Shown here piece after piece: positions 1-10,439 of a stretch of DNA of 64,000 nt; position 1 is the first letter of the stretch; each line of letters opens with the position of its first letter. The translations under genes were made by a program, and so were the position numbers. The stretch spans positions 86,113,566 to 86,177,565 of the forward strand of contig OZ024928.1 in NCBI GenBank assembly GCA_964017235.1, read 5' to 3'. A model generated the notes under the pieces. It made no database searches. It saw nothing but the letters and a program-made list of their open reading frames with translations, and had not been told where the DNA came from. Source of the DNA: Sabellastarte sp. h YS-2021 (Eukaryota; Annelida; Polychaeta; Sabellida; Sabellidae).

Positions 1-2
1 CT

Positions 3-1097
3 ACAAAAACAGAGTCTATGGTTCTCTCACTCAAAACTAAATCTGACAAAACGTACCCCAGATTACTACTTTCTAATACTCCAATAGCAAATGTGCAATG
101 TCATAAACATATTGGCCTATGGATTTCAAATAATTTCAAGTGGGACTTTCATATAAAAAACTTAGTTGACAAATGTTCAATTCGTCTGGGAATTTTAAAA
201 TCTTTGAAGTTCAAACTAAATAGGAAAGCATTAGAAACAATTTTTACTTTGTACATCAGACCAATTTTAGAATATGCAGACATCATTTGGTCAGGGGCAC
301 CTCAACACCTTTTATCTAAATTAGATTATATTATAAATGAGGCCATGAGGATTGTAACTGGTGCACCTGCTAGATCAAGTGTCACTGAATTGTATAAGGA
401 AACTGGATGGCTCCCATTAAATAAAAGAAGAGAAATGCATGTTTTAAAAATGATGTTTGGTATTGCAAACAACTTGTGTCCTGCTTATTTATCAAATATT
501 GTTCCTTCAACTGTGAGAGAACTTCCTCCACAAGTAGATAAACTAAGGCAGAATATCAATTCCAGGATTAGCATTGGTGATATTCCTATTAGAAGAACAC
601 GCTTAAAGCTTTTTGATCATTTGTTTCCTGCAATTGGAACAAAGTTATGGAATGCTCTTCCATCTAGTCTGAAGTCTCTTAATACAATAAGCTCATTTAA
701 AAAAGAACTGCAAAAATTATATTCCCCCATCAATACATCCCATAAACTTCGGCAAGAATTGTATGGTCGTGGAAGTCGATATGAAAATGGAGTTCATTCT
801 TGTCTCAGAATGAGATGTAGCAAACTAAAAGTGCATCTCAAAAATAATCTCCATGTTATTGATGATGAGTCATGTAGTTGTGGATACCCAACTGAAGATG
901 TACAACACTTTTTATTCTCTTGTCCATTGTATGACGATATGCGCAACAATTTATTACATTCTGTCCAGGCAGTAACAACTGCTGAGGTAACTACCGATTT
1001 ATTACTATTTGGCAGTGAAGAGTTAACCAAAAATCAAATCTTTATCATAATAGATGCAGTCCAGTTATTTCTTAAAGATACAAAACGTTTCTCATAG
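3..1097 (+). CDS. Non-LTR retrotransposon ORF, C-terminal part of the reverse transcriptase protein (5' end outside window)
   Basis: The frame is open to the left edge of the window, so this is the 3' part of a longer ORF; the first internal Met is at 18. The product resembles the thumb and C-terminal segment of LINE reverse transcriptases: a conserved stretch HKHIGLWISNNFKWDFHI, then LYIRPILEYADIIW, and finally a cysteine/histidine cluster CSCGYPTEDVQHFLFSCPLY of the C-x-C-x(8)-H-x(4)-C type seen at the C terminus of many LINE proteins. The catalytic palm motif is not in the window. The reading frame has no internal stop over 365 codons, so this may be a fairly young copy. The clade cannot be fixed from this segment. 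Confidence 0.8.
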   Translation, partial: TKTESMVLSLKTKSDKTYPRLLLSNTPIANVQCHKHIGLWISNNFKWDFHIKNLVDKCSIRLGILKSLKFKLNRKALETIFTLYIRPILEYADIIWSGAPQHLLSKLDYIINEAMRIVTGAPARSSVTELYKETGWLPLNKRREMHVLKMMFGIANNLCPAYLSNIVPSTVRELPPQVDKLRQNINSRISIGDIPIRRTRLKLFDHLFPAIGTKLWNALPSSLKSLNTISSFKKELQKLYSPINTSHKLRQELYGRGSRYENGVHSCLRMRCSKLKVHLKNNLHVIDDESCSCGYPTEDVQHFLFSCPLYDDMRNNLLHSVQAVTTAEVTTDLLLFGSEELTKNQIFIIIDAVQLFLKDTKRFS

Positions 1098-1244
1098 ACT
1101 AGTACCACCACCCAATCATTTCTGTGCTCATTCATTCCAACCATTATCACGTTCCATTTGTAAATATATCATTCAGCAAAAGGACTTGATATAATTGTAC
1201 TTTTACGATTGTTGTCCAATTGCAAATAAATATGTTTAAATAAA
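1098..1244 (+). mobile_element. Probable 3' untranslated tail of the LINE
   Basis: This AT-rich stretch follows the LINE stop codon and contains two AATAAA-like signals (around 1225 and 1240) just before the sequence changes abruptly into a satellite array. I infer that the LINE inserted into or next to the array. No target duplication was identified. Confidence 0.4.
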
Positions 1245-2112
1245 ATAGCTACTTTGAAATTGTGACTGTTGAGTAAATCCATTGTAACTCCAAAACTATT
1301 GCAGTTAGAGTATATTCCTAAAATATGTTGTTCAGCTACTTTGTCCTTAATCATAAGATGGCATATAGTTTGGGGTTCTATTGCATGTCATAAGTGAGTA
1401 ATAGCTATTTTATTTGTAGCAAAATAATGACATAAGTAAATGTCAAATATCTTCAAAAGTATTAAAGTTAGGAATTCTTTTCCCCAATATGATATTCATC
1501 TAGTTTTTCATAAGCTATCACATAGTAAAGTTTCAGACCTGTTGCACATTGGATAGCTGAGTAATAGCTACTTTGAAATTGTGACTGTTGAGTAAATCCA
1601 TTGTAACTCCAAAACTATTGCAGTTAGAGTATTTTCCTACAATATATTGTTCAGCTACTTTCTCCTTAGCTATAAGATGGTACATAGTTTGCGGTTCTAT
1701 TGTATGCCATAAGTGAGTAATAGCTATTTTCTTATTTGTATCAAAATAAAGTAAATGTCAAATATCTTCAAAAGTATTAAAATTAGGGAATTCTTTTCAA
1801 ATATGTTATTCATCTAGTTTTTGATAAGCTATCACATAGTAAAGTTTCAGACCTGTTGCACATTGGATAGCCAAGTAATAGCTACATTGTACTTTGAAAT
1901 TCTGACTGGTGAGTAAATCCATTGTGACTCCAAAGCTATTGCAGTTACAGAATTTTTCTAAAATATATTGTTCAGCTACTTTGTACTTAACTATAAGATG
2001 ACATATAGTTTGGGGTTCTATTGCATGCCATAAATGAGTAATAGCTATTTTTTTATTTGTAGCAAAATAATGACAGAAGTAAATGTCAAATATCTTCAAA
2101 AGTATAATTTGC
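1245..2112 (+). repeat. Satellite array, about 320-bp dimeric unit (about 2.7 copies)
   Basis: The unit is the same as in the array at 34380-36400. It consists of two diverged halves of about 160 bp. Each contains an AACTCCAAAACTATTGCAG-like segment, a GTTCAGCTACTTT-like segment and GAGTAATAGCTA. No coding capacity is expected; the short open frames across it are products of the repeat. Confidence 0.8.
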
Positions 2113-3150
2113 AAAAACGTGTTTATTTCGGAAACGGAGCGAGATAGAGCGATTTCGACGAAATTTTTGACCCACAGGGTATCTGCAGAGTCTACTTGCG
2201 ACTTTTCCCAAAATTCATTTTCCCGCCACTTTTGGCGGCCATCTTGAATTTATGCTTAAAATGCAAAAAAGCGTTTATTTCGGAAATGGAGCGAGACAGA
2301 GTGATTTCAACGAAATTTTTTATCCACAGGATATCTGCAGATTCTACTGGCGACTTTTTCCCCAAAATTGTTTTCCCTCCACATTTGGCGGCCATCTTGA
2401 ATTTCTGCGTAAAACGCGAAAAAAACATTTGTCTCGGAAACAGGGTGAGAGAGAGCGATTTCGATGAAATTTTTGACCCACAGGGTATCTGCAGAGTCTA
2501 CTGGCAACTTTTTGCAAAACAACTTTTTTCCGCCACTTTTGGCGGCCATCTTGAATTTCTGTGTGAAACGCAAAAACGCGTTTATCTCAGAAACAGAGGG
2601 AGATGGAGCGATTTTTGCGAAATTTTTGACCCACAGGGTATCTGCAGAGTCTACTGGCGACTTTATCCCAAAAATCATTTTCCCGCCACTTTTGGTGGCC
2701 ATCTTGAATTTGCGTAAAACAAAAAAAAGCGTTTATCTTGGAAACGGAGCAAGATGGAGCGATTTCGACGAAATTTCTGACCCGCAGTGTATCTGCAGGG
2801 TCTACTAATGACTTTTCCCAAAAATCGTTTTCCTGCTACTTTTGGCGGCCATCTTGAATTTCTGCGTAAAATGCAAAAATGTGTTTATCTTGGAAACGGA
2901 GCGAGATCGAGCGATTTCGACAAAATTTTTGATCCATAGGGTATCTGCAGAGTCTACTGGCAACTTTTCCCAAAACTTGTTTTCCCGCCACTTTTGACGG
3001 CCATCTTAAATTTCTGCGTAAAATGCAAAAAAAGCGTTTATCTTGGAAAAGGAGTGAGATAGAGTGATTTCGGGTATTTGCAGAGTCTACTGGCGACTTT
3101 CCCCAAAAATCGTTTTCCCAGCTATCTTGAATTTTTGTATAAAACGCAAA
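2113..3150 (+). repeat. Satellite array, about 153-bp unit (about 7 copies), ending in an A-tract
   Basis: The unit carries GAGCGATTTCGACGAAATTT, ACCCACAGGGTATCTGCAGA and GGCGGCCATCTTGAATTT. The last motif recurs at about 2237, 2390, 2543, 2697 and 2849. It is homologous to the 168-169 bp satellites at 26.5-29.0 kb and 30.8-34.0 kb but has diverged. A poly-A run of about 23 bases lies at 3150-3172. Confidence 0.8.
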
Positions 3151-3318
3151 AAAAAAAAAAAAAAAAAAAAAATACTCATTGGGACGCAAACATTAAAGTG
3201 CCTCTTGCTTATTGTCACTTCTATATGTGCCTCCATCTCACAAGAAAATCTATATTCCACTATCATTAGTACATCTAATTTATATGGCGGGAGATAATTG
3301 CATGTGTCAGAATGCTTG

Positions 3319-3821
3319 TTTAGTACAAAATTCAGTGTGGCAAAAATTGCAAAATTGACACATGGGAAAACAAAGGTTAGACTGGTGCATGATAACTGAA
3401 AGTGCACAGTAACTGGAAGTGTAATGATATTTGTGTGCAACATTTTGTTTATAGTGTGCAAATTATTGAAAAATTTACCCACGTCATGAGCTGACCCACT
3501 TACTACTAACCCATGTATTGTACTACTGAGAATAGATATTGCCATAAACTGACAATATATCAATATTATTGGCCGACAAAATTTTATAAATGTCTTCCCT
3601 GTACTAAATCACGACAGTTGTTGAGGCTGTCAGGATTGAAAGTGATTAAATTAAATTGTCTCTGTCAGTGTCTGACTTAACTATTGGATGCCCACTTTGT
3701 CCTTGTCTGTTAAGGGTATTCAGGCAGTTGTCTGTCTGCTATTGTACATGACTATGATAGTGGCTTATTCATTAGATCTGAAATTTGTCTTTTGCAATAT
3801 TTTCTAAGTTAGTGTCCATAA
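3319..3821. other. Unassigned non-coding stretch
   Basis: I see no coding pattern, RNA gene or recognised repeat between the family C-like end and the family A element. Confidence 0.5.
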
Positions 3822-3823
3822 TT

Positions 3824-6800
3824 AAGCGTCCCGCAAGGGACGCTTGTTTGTGTATGGGAGACCTTCAGGCTCCGCCGGCTCCGCATTTCGTTTTCCTTAT
3901 AACTCTGTAACCGTTAGGCAGATTCTTTTCAAATTTGGCAGGTTTATGCAGTAGCCTTGGGGAATTTTTTTGAATATGCTGCAGTGACATTTCAACCAAT
4001 CAGAGAGGTCACATGACCAAAAATGTCTTTTTTCGATGGGGAAGCTTGTCCGGATGATAACTTGAAAGGGATTTTATCAATTCACCTGAAACTTGGCAAA
4101 TACATTCATTCTATTAAAATCTGGAAATCATTAGATTTTGGCATTGATAGGTTAAGAAATGGCCGAGTAATTAATGATTAATTAATCATTATGAATTTTC
4201 CAAATAAGGAAAACACAAAAATGCTTATAACTCAAAAACCGTGCTAGATAGAGCGTTTTCGACGAAATTTTTGACCCACAGGGTATCTCTGCAGAGTAGC
4301 CATGCCAATTTTCAAAAAAATTTTGACTCACCAAAAATGGCGGCCATTTTGAATTTTATACTTTCACGCAAAAATTGCAAAACACAAAAATGCTAATGGC
4401 GAATTATCTCTTAAAAGTATTGCAGATAGCCAATTTTTCTCAAATAATTCATTCACCTACTTTTGGAAGAGCTTTCACATGGTGAAGTTTCAGACCCATA
4501 GCTAATTACTCACGTACTCAAAATGAGTAAATGCGAATTATCTCTAAAAGTATTGCAGATACCCAATTTTTCTCAAATAACTCATTCATCTACTTTTGGG
4601 AGAGCTTTCACTTGGTGAAGTTTCAGACATGTAGCTAATTATTCACCTACTCAAAATGAGTAAATGCTAATTATCTGTAAAAGTATTGCGGATACCCAAT
4701 TTTTATCAAATAACTGATTCATCTACTTTTGGGAGAGCTTTCACATGGTGAAGTTTCAGACCCATAGCTAATTACTCACCTACTCAAAATGAGTAAATGC
4801 GAATTATCTCTAAAAGTATTGCAGATAGCCAATTTTTCTCAAATAACTCATTCATCTACTTTTGGGAGAGCTTTCACTCTGTGAAGTTTCAGACCCGTAG
4901 CTAATTATTCACCTACTCAAAATGAGTAAATGCTAATTACCTCGAAAAGTATTGCAGATACCCAATTTTTATCAAATAACTTATTCATCTACTTTTGGGA
5001 GAGCTTTCACATGGTGAAGTTTCAGACCCATAGCTAATTACTCACCTACTCAAAATGAGTAAATGCGAATTACCTCTAAAAGTATAGCAGATAGCCAATT
5101 TTTCTCAAATAACTCATTCACCTACTTTTGGGAGAGCTTTCACTCTGTGAAGTTTCAGACCCGTAGCTAATTATTCACCTACTCAAAATGAATAAATGCT
5201 AATTATCTCTAAAACTATTGCGGATACCCAATTTTTATCAAATAACTCATTCATCTACTTTTGGAAGAGCTTTCACATGGTGAAGTTTCAGACCCGTAGG
5301 TAATTACTCACCTACTCAAAATGAGTAAATGCTAATTATCTCTTAAAAGTATTGCACATAGCCAATTTTTCTCAAATAACTCATTCACCTACTTTTGGAA
5401 GAGCTTTCACATGGTGAAGTTTCAGACCCATAGCTAATTACTCACCTACTCAAAATGAGTAAATGCTAATTATCTCTAAAAGTATTGCAGATAGCCAATT
5501 TTTCTCAAATAACTCATTCTCCTACTTTTGGGAGAGCTTTCACTCGGTGAAGTTTCAGACCTGTAGCTAATTACTCACCTACTCAAAATGAGTAAATGCT
5601 AATTATCTGTAAAAGTATTGCGGATACCCAATTTTTATCAAATAACTCATTCATCTACTTGTGGGAGAGCTTTCACATGGTGAAGTTTCAGACCTGTAGA
5701 TAATTACTCACCTACTCAAAATGAGTAAATGTGAATTATCTCTAAAAGTATTGCAGATAGCCAATTTTTCTCAAATAACTCATTCACCTACTTTTGGAAG
5801 AGCTTTCACATGGTGAAGTTTCAGACCCATAGCTAATTACTCACCTACTCAAAATGAGTAAATGTGAATTATCTCTAAAAGTATTGCAGATACCCAATTT
5901 TCTCAAATAACTCATTCATCTACTTTTGGGAGAGCTTTCACTTGGTGAAGTTTCAGACATGTAGCTAATTATTCACCTACTCAAAATGAGTAAATGCTAA
6001 TTATCTGTAAAAGTATTGCGGATACCCAATTTTTATCAAATAACTGATTCATCTACTTTTGGGAGAGCTTTCACATGGTGAAGTTTCAGACCCATAGCTA
6101 ATTACTCACCTACTCAAAATGAGTAAATGCGAATTATCTCTAAAAGTATTGCAGATAGCCAATTTTTCTCAAATAACTCATTCATCTACTTTTGGGAGAG
6201 CTTTCACTCTGTGAAGTTTCAGACCCGTAGCTAATTATTCACCTACTCAAAATGAGTAAATGCTAATTACCTCGAAAAGTATTGCAGATACCCAATTTTT
6301 ATCAAATAACTTATTCATCTACTTTTGGGAGAGCTTTCACATGGTGAAGTTTCAGACCCATAGCTAATTACTCACCTACTCAAAATGAGTAAATGCGAAT
6401 TACCTCTAAAAGTATAGCAGATAGCCAATTTTTCTCAAATAACTCATTCACCTACTTTTGGGAGAGCTTTCACTCTGTGAAGTTTCAGACCCGTAGCTAA
6501 TTATTCACCTACTCAAAATGAATAAATGCTAATTATCTCTAAAACTATTGTGGATACCCAATTTTTATCAAATAACTCATTCATCTACTTTTGGAAGAGC
6601 TTTCACTTGGTGAAGTTTCAGACCCGTAGGTAATTACTCACCTACTCAAAATGAGTAAATGCTAATTATCTCTTAAAAGTATTGCAGATAGCCAATTTTT
6701 CTCAAATAACTCATTCACCTACTTTTGGAAGAGCTTTCACATGGTGAAGTTTCAGACCCATAGCTAATTACTCACCTACTCAAAATGAGTAAATGCGAAT

Positions 6801-7596
6801 TATCTCTAAAAGTATTGCAGATAGCCAATTTTTCTCAAATAACTCATTCACCTACTTTTGGGAGAGCTTTCACTTGGTGAAGTTTCAGACCCATAGCTAA
6901 TTATTCACCTACTCAAAATGAGTAAATGCTAATTATCTGTAAAAGTATTGCGGATATCCAATTTTTATCAAATAACTCATTCATCTACTTTTGGGAGTAA
7001 ATGCGAATTATCCCTTAAAAGTATTGCAGATAGCCAATTTTTCTCAAATAACTCATTCACCTACGTTTGGAAGAGCTTTCACACACGAAAATGAAAAATT
7101 GTGAATATCTCAGAAAAGCTATTTCTTCTCCTTTAATGCTCGGCGGGAGATACACACCGCGGCAGTGGTCTTGTTTTCAAACATTTTTGTCCCACCAAAA
7201 ATGGTGGCGATTTTGAATTTTCGAAGTTTTTGCAAAACACAAAAATGCTTATATCTCGAAATCTGTGCTAGATGGTGTGAATTCAAAAAATTTTTGACCT
7301 GCTGGATATCTCTGCAGAGTACCCATGCCAATTTTCAAAATATTTTTGTTTCGCCAAATATAGCGGCCATTTTGAATTTTTTGCAGAAATTGCAAAACAC
7401 AAAAATGCTTATATCTTGAAAACCGTGCTAGATAGAGCAGACTGCGCTGACTTTGGTTGCCACAACAGTATAAGGCTAGAAACGGAACATTTTCTTAATA
7501 CTTTAGCACTCACCTTTATATCCTTTTCGGGACGCTTTGTTTTTGCTTTTTGCTATGCAAAAACATTATCTTTTTTTTTTGCGAGCGATCCTCTAG
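3824..7596 (+). mobile_element. Helentron-like element, family A, copy 1 (complete, 3.8 kb)
   Basis: The 5' end starts after host TT (3822-3823) with a perfect 9-bp hairpin, AAGCGTCCC, loop GCAA, GGGACGCTT (3824-3845). A short GC-rich repeat built on CCGGCTCCG follows (3875-3890). CGGGACGCTT at 7528-7537 is the reverse complement of the first ten bases, set about 60 bp inside the 3' end, so the terminal inverted repeat is asymmetrical. A 3' hairpin of TTTTTGC-TAT-GCAAAAA type follows. The element ends GATCCTCTAG at 7596 before TT (7597-7598). The body is a 133-bp satellite. It encodes no Rep/helicase protein, so it is non-autonomous. The same two ends bound the copies at 18586 and 32391. Confidence 0.8.
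4385..7080 (+). repeat. 133-bp satellite array of family A (about 20 copies)
   Basis: GAGTAAATGC recurs at 4525, 4658, 4791 and 4924, which gives the 133-bp period. Each unit holds AAAGTATTGCAGATAGCCAA, ATTCACCTACTTTTGG and GGTGAAGTTTCAGACCCATA. Unit variants recur in the same order about 1,330 bp apart (for example AATAAATGCT at 5201 and 6531), showing a ten-unit block duplication. The array is non-coding. Confidence 0.9.
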
Positions 7597-7598
7597 TT

Positions 7599-8288
7599 TT
7601 TAATTTTTAATGCTGTTAAGTTAATCTTGTCTGCTTTCAAACAGCCTTCATCATATATATCAACCACAAATATTTCAACAATACCATGCAGTTCAGATAA
7701 TTTGAGAATTATGTGTTTTTTGTACAAAATAAATGTCTGGTTTCTTCTGATTTATTGGCCTTTTCATGTTTTAAATGTACCTTTCAGAAGCTTAAAGTTA
7801 CATAAATGACACTTTTGTGCTGCTTTACATGGTCCATTCTGCTAACTAAAGTACAAATAGCTGAATTTAAATAGCTGATACAGTTACTACAAGACAAACG
7901 TAGTAATAGTGGTGTCTGATCTGTTTGCCCCAATTTGTGACCAACCACATACATTTTACCCAATCAGTTCACCCCAACACCTGTTGATTTAGACTGACCT
8001 TAATCCCTTCAAGAATTGACACCATATGATTGGCTTCAAAGTAAAACTACACAATGTCTAGTCTATTGAAGATTATGATCACTGTTACATGTAAGAGTAC
8101 TATGCCAGTGGATATCTTAATCAAAGGAGATTTTTGCATGTGGGTGCAGAATTCTTTTACCATATAAGGGCATTAAATTATTGATTTTCTTAGTGATGAT
8201 ATTTTCTGTACCCTGCAGTGGTTAAAGATTGGGGAAAGTTTCTAGAACTTTCTGTGTATTTCTGGTTTCCTGGAAATGTTTTGATTTG
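7599..8288. other. Unassigned non-coding stretch
   Basis: This is AT-rich sequence with only short unsupported open frames. I recognise no gene or repeat here. Confidence 0.5.
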
Positions 8289-8290
8289 TT

Positions 8291-8455
8291 ACCTCCACCA
8301 AGAAGGTATTATTTACATGACTGTTTGTATGTTTGTTAGCGGGAATCTACAAAACCTACTGGTTAGAACTTCATGAAAAAAAAGTCAGAAGGTAGGTCTT
8401 GGTCAAATTAATTTTGAGAGTGATCTGGATCACCATATTGATACCAAAAAGATAA
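8291..8455 (+). mobile_element. Helentron-like fragment, family H (5' end)
   Basis: It begins after host TT with ACCTCCACCAAGAAGGT, a short hairpin, followed by GTTTGTATGTTTGTT-type short repeats. Next comes an AAAACCTACTGG...CTTCATGAAA segment. A second copy on the opposite strand lies at 47008-47172. The 3' end was not found. Confidence 0.5.
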
Positions 8456-8489
8456 CCCATATTTTCCCATTTACTTACTATTATGTGGG

Positions 8490-9400
8490 CGAGCTGGTGG
8501 GTGGGTGGGCGGTGGGAAAAAGTTTGTCTGGCTTGTATCTCAGAAACCGTAAGGTGTAGGAAGATGATACTTGGTAGACTTGGACTTGGTTAGGGGGTAA
8601 AGGTGTGCAATGTCATGGTGTGACCTTGATTTGACCTTTGACCTTGCCGTAACGACCTTGACCTTTAAAATCTTGTCCGAGCCATATCTTGGAGACCGTA
8701 AGGTGTAGGAAGTTGATACTTGGTAGGGACATTGATAGGGTTTGTAGATGTGCAATGTCATGGTGTGACCTTGATTTGACCTTTGAGCGTGCCATAGTGA
8801 CCTTGACCTATAAAATTTTGTCCGGGCTATATCTTGGGAATCATAAGGTGTAGGAAGTTGATACTTGGTAGGGACATTGGTTAGACGGTGTAGGTGTGCA
8901 ACATCATGGTGTGACCTTGATTCAACCTTTGACCTTGCGTAGTGACCTTGACCTTTAAAATCTTGTCCAGGCTATATCTTGGAAACCGTAAGGTGGAGGA
9001 AGTTGATACTTGGTAGGGACATTGGTTGGGGGTTGTAGGTGTGCAACGTCATGGTGTGACCTTGAGTTGACATTTAACCTTGCCGTAGTGACGTTGACCT
9101 ATAAAATCTTGCCTGGGCTATATCTTGGATTCCATAAGGTGTAGAAGATTGACACTTGGTAGTGACATTGGTTAGGGGGTGTAGGTGTGCATCATGGTGT
9201 GACTTTTAACTTTGGCTCAGCCAAATTGTGTTCACCTGCCATATTTGAGACATCTTTCTCTTAAGACAAAGATATATGGATTGCTGCAACTGATTATTGT
9301 ATGCACTTTTACATAATTGTGCCATTTCCATTGACAGCTATTCTGCAATCAATAAATTTTACAGCTTCATAATTTTTAGTTTACTGATTAATTGCTGTCA
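8490..9400 (+). mobile_element. Helentron-like / satellite element, family G, copy 1
   Basis: It contains about four tandem units of roughly 150 bp (8530-9200), each with AAGGTGTAGGAAGTTGATAC, GGTGTGCAATGTCATGG and clusters of TGACCTT. The 3' segment (about 9220-9400: CACCTGCCATATTTGAGACA ... AATAAATTTTACAGCTTC) is shared with 57740-58110 and 60070-60220, which shows a defined element. The 5' end is unclear in this copy. Confidence 0.55.
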
Positions 9401-10011
9401 TCTTGCTATTGGATTGTCTTGTTTTAAAACTTTATCTTCACATATATTTTCTTACTGATGTTATTTTCTCTACTTAAACATTATTTGAAGCTTTATATAA
9501 CTGACACTGCTCAGAAAGTATCCATATCTTTGTACTATTTCCCTACCTCTATATCTCATGGTGTTAAAAACTGTTTCCCCAGGCTGTGGGGTACAGGCAT
9601 CTCTGATGCTATTTTTTGGTCTTAAAATTTGTGGGTGTTCCACAACCTAAACACACACATGGATTTTCATGTTACTAGAGTTTTATCTTTATATACATGT
9701 CAGTACTGGAGAAACTGATGCTTAATAATAGACTTCCATCCTAGGTGAAAGATGCCTTCCTGTTGTTAAAAGAAATCCTCTACTTTCTCTAACTACATGA
9801 AAATTCTTACATCTGATAGCAGGTTGTTCCTCAGATTTTGTACCTGCAGGCTGGGGTTCTTGCGTCGAGGCTGGCTATTTTATTCTTTTGATTTATCTCA
9901 ATGTTGTTGCCCATTTAGTTGTACCTGTGGGCTAGAGTTTCTACCTCTCAAGGCTGGCAATTTTTCATGAGTTGTTCTTGTGTCTCTCATCATGATTTTT
10001 GTTCAGTTTTT
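9401..10011. other. Spacer with family E fragments
   Basis: Short pieces match family E. There is a monomer-like piece at about 9560-9660 (GTGGGTGTTCCACAACCTAA), and two 3'-end-like pieces at 9845-9885 (GGCTGGGGTTCTTGCGTCG) and 9905-9965. I see no coding pattern. Confidence 0.5.
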
Positions 10012-10439
10012 ATGTCAGCTGACTTGTCAGTCAGCTGACATTATGTCGTCACTCTGCGGCGTGGGCGTACGCGTCCGCGTACGCGTCCGCGTACGCGTCC
10101 GCGTGAACAACTTCTCCTCCAAAACTACAAGGCCTAGAGACGTGCTGTTTTTTTTAAAAGATACCTTATCTATCGAGGATGAAAAATTGTTCAAGGCATG
10201 CAAATCTGTCTGTTCGTCTGTTTGCTAGAGACATTACAAGGGGGGTACCCCCACCAAAAGTGTGAAAATTTCAACACTTAATCACAATTTTCTCAGTGAC
10301 TATTGCAGGGATTTCTCTCATATCTTGCATATATGTACTAGGCCAGAGGTAGATTCTCTTGTGTGAGTATGAGACCTGGATCTGTCTTACTTTTTTTTTA
10401 ATAAATTTTTTTCAATAATTTTTAATGCATTAAAATTCA

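Larger units (their letters stand above)
1245..3318 (+). mobile_element. Helentron-like element, family C, copy 1 (5' end missing)
   Basis: Two arrays (about 320-bp units, then about 153-bp units) are followed by a 13-base motif GGCGGGAGATAAT at 3286-3298. That motif is the exact reverse complement of the first 13 bases of the family C element at 34155, as expected for the internal 3' arm of an asymmetrical terminal inverted repeat. A weak hairpin GCAT/ATGC (3300-3315) and an end CTTG followed by TT (3319-3320) may mark the 3' terminus. The 5' hairpin end is absent, probably lost where the LINE joins. The boundaries are inferred. Confidence 0.45.

Noticed and set aside
3824..7080. CRISPR-like array of regular repeats
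   Set aside because: Units are 133 bp and directly adjacent without unique spacers, and the sequence is clearly eukaryotic.
3824..7596. Family A as a piggyBac-like element with TTAA target duplication
   Set aside because: TTAA seems to flank some ends, but the empty sites at 51986 and 52100 show that only two bases (TT/AA) are shared, and the termini are not simple inverted repeats.
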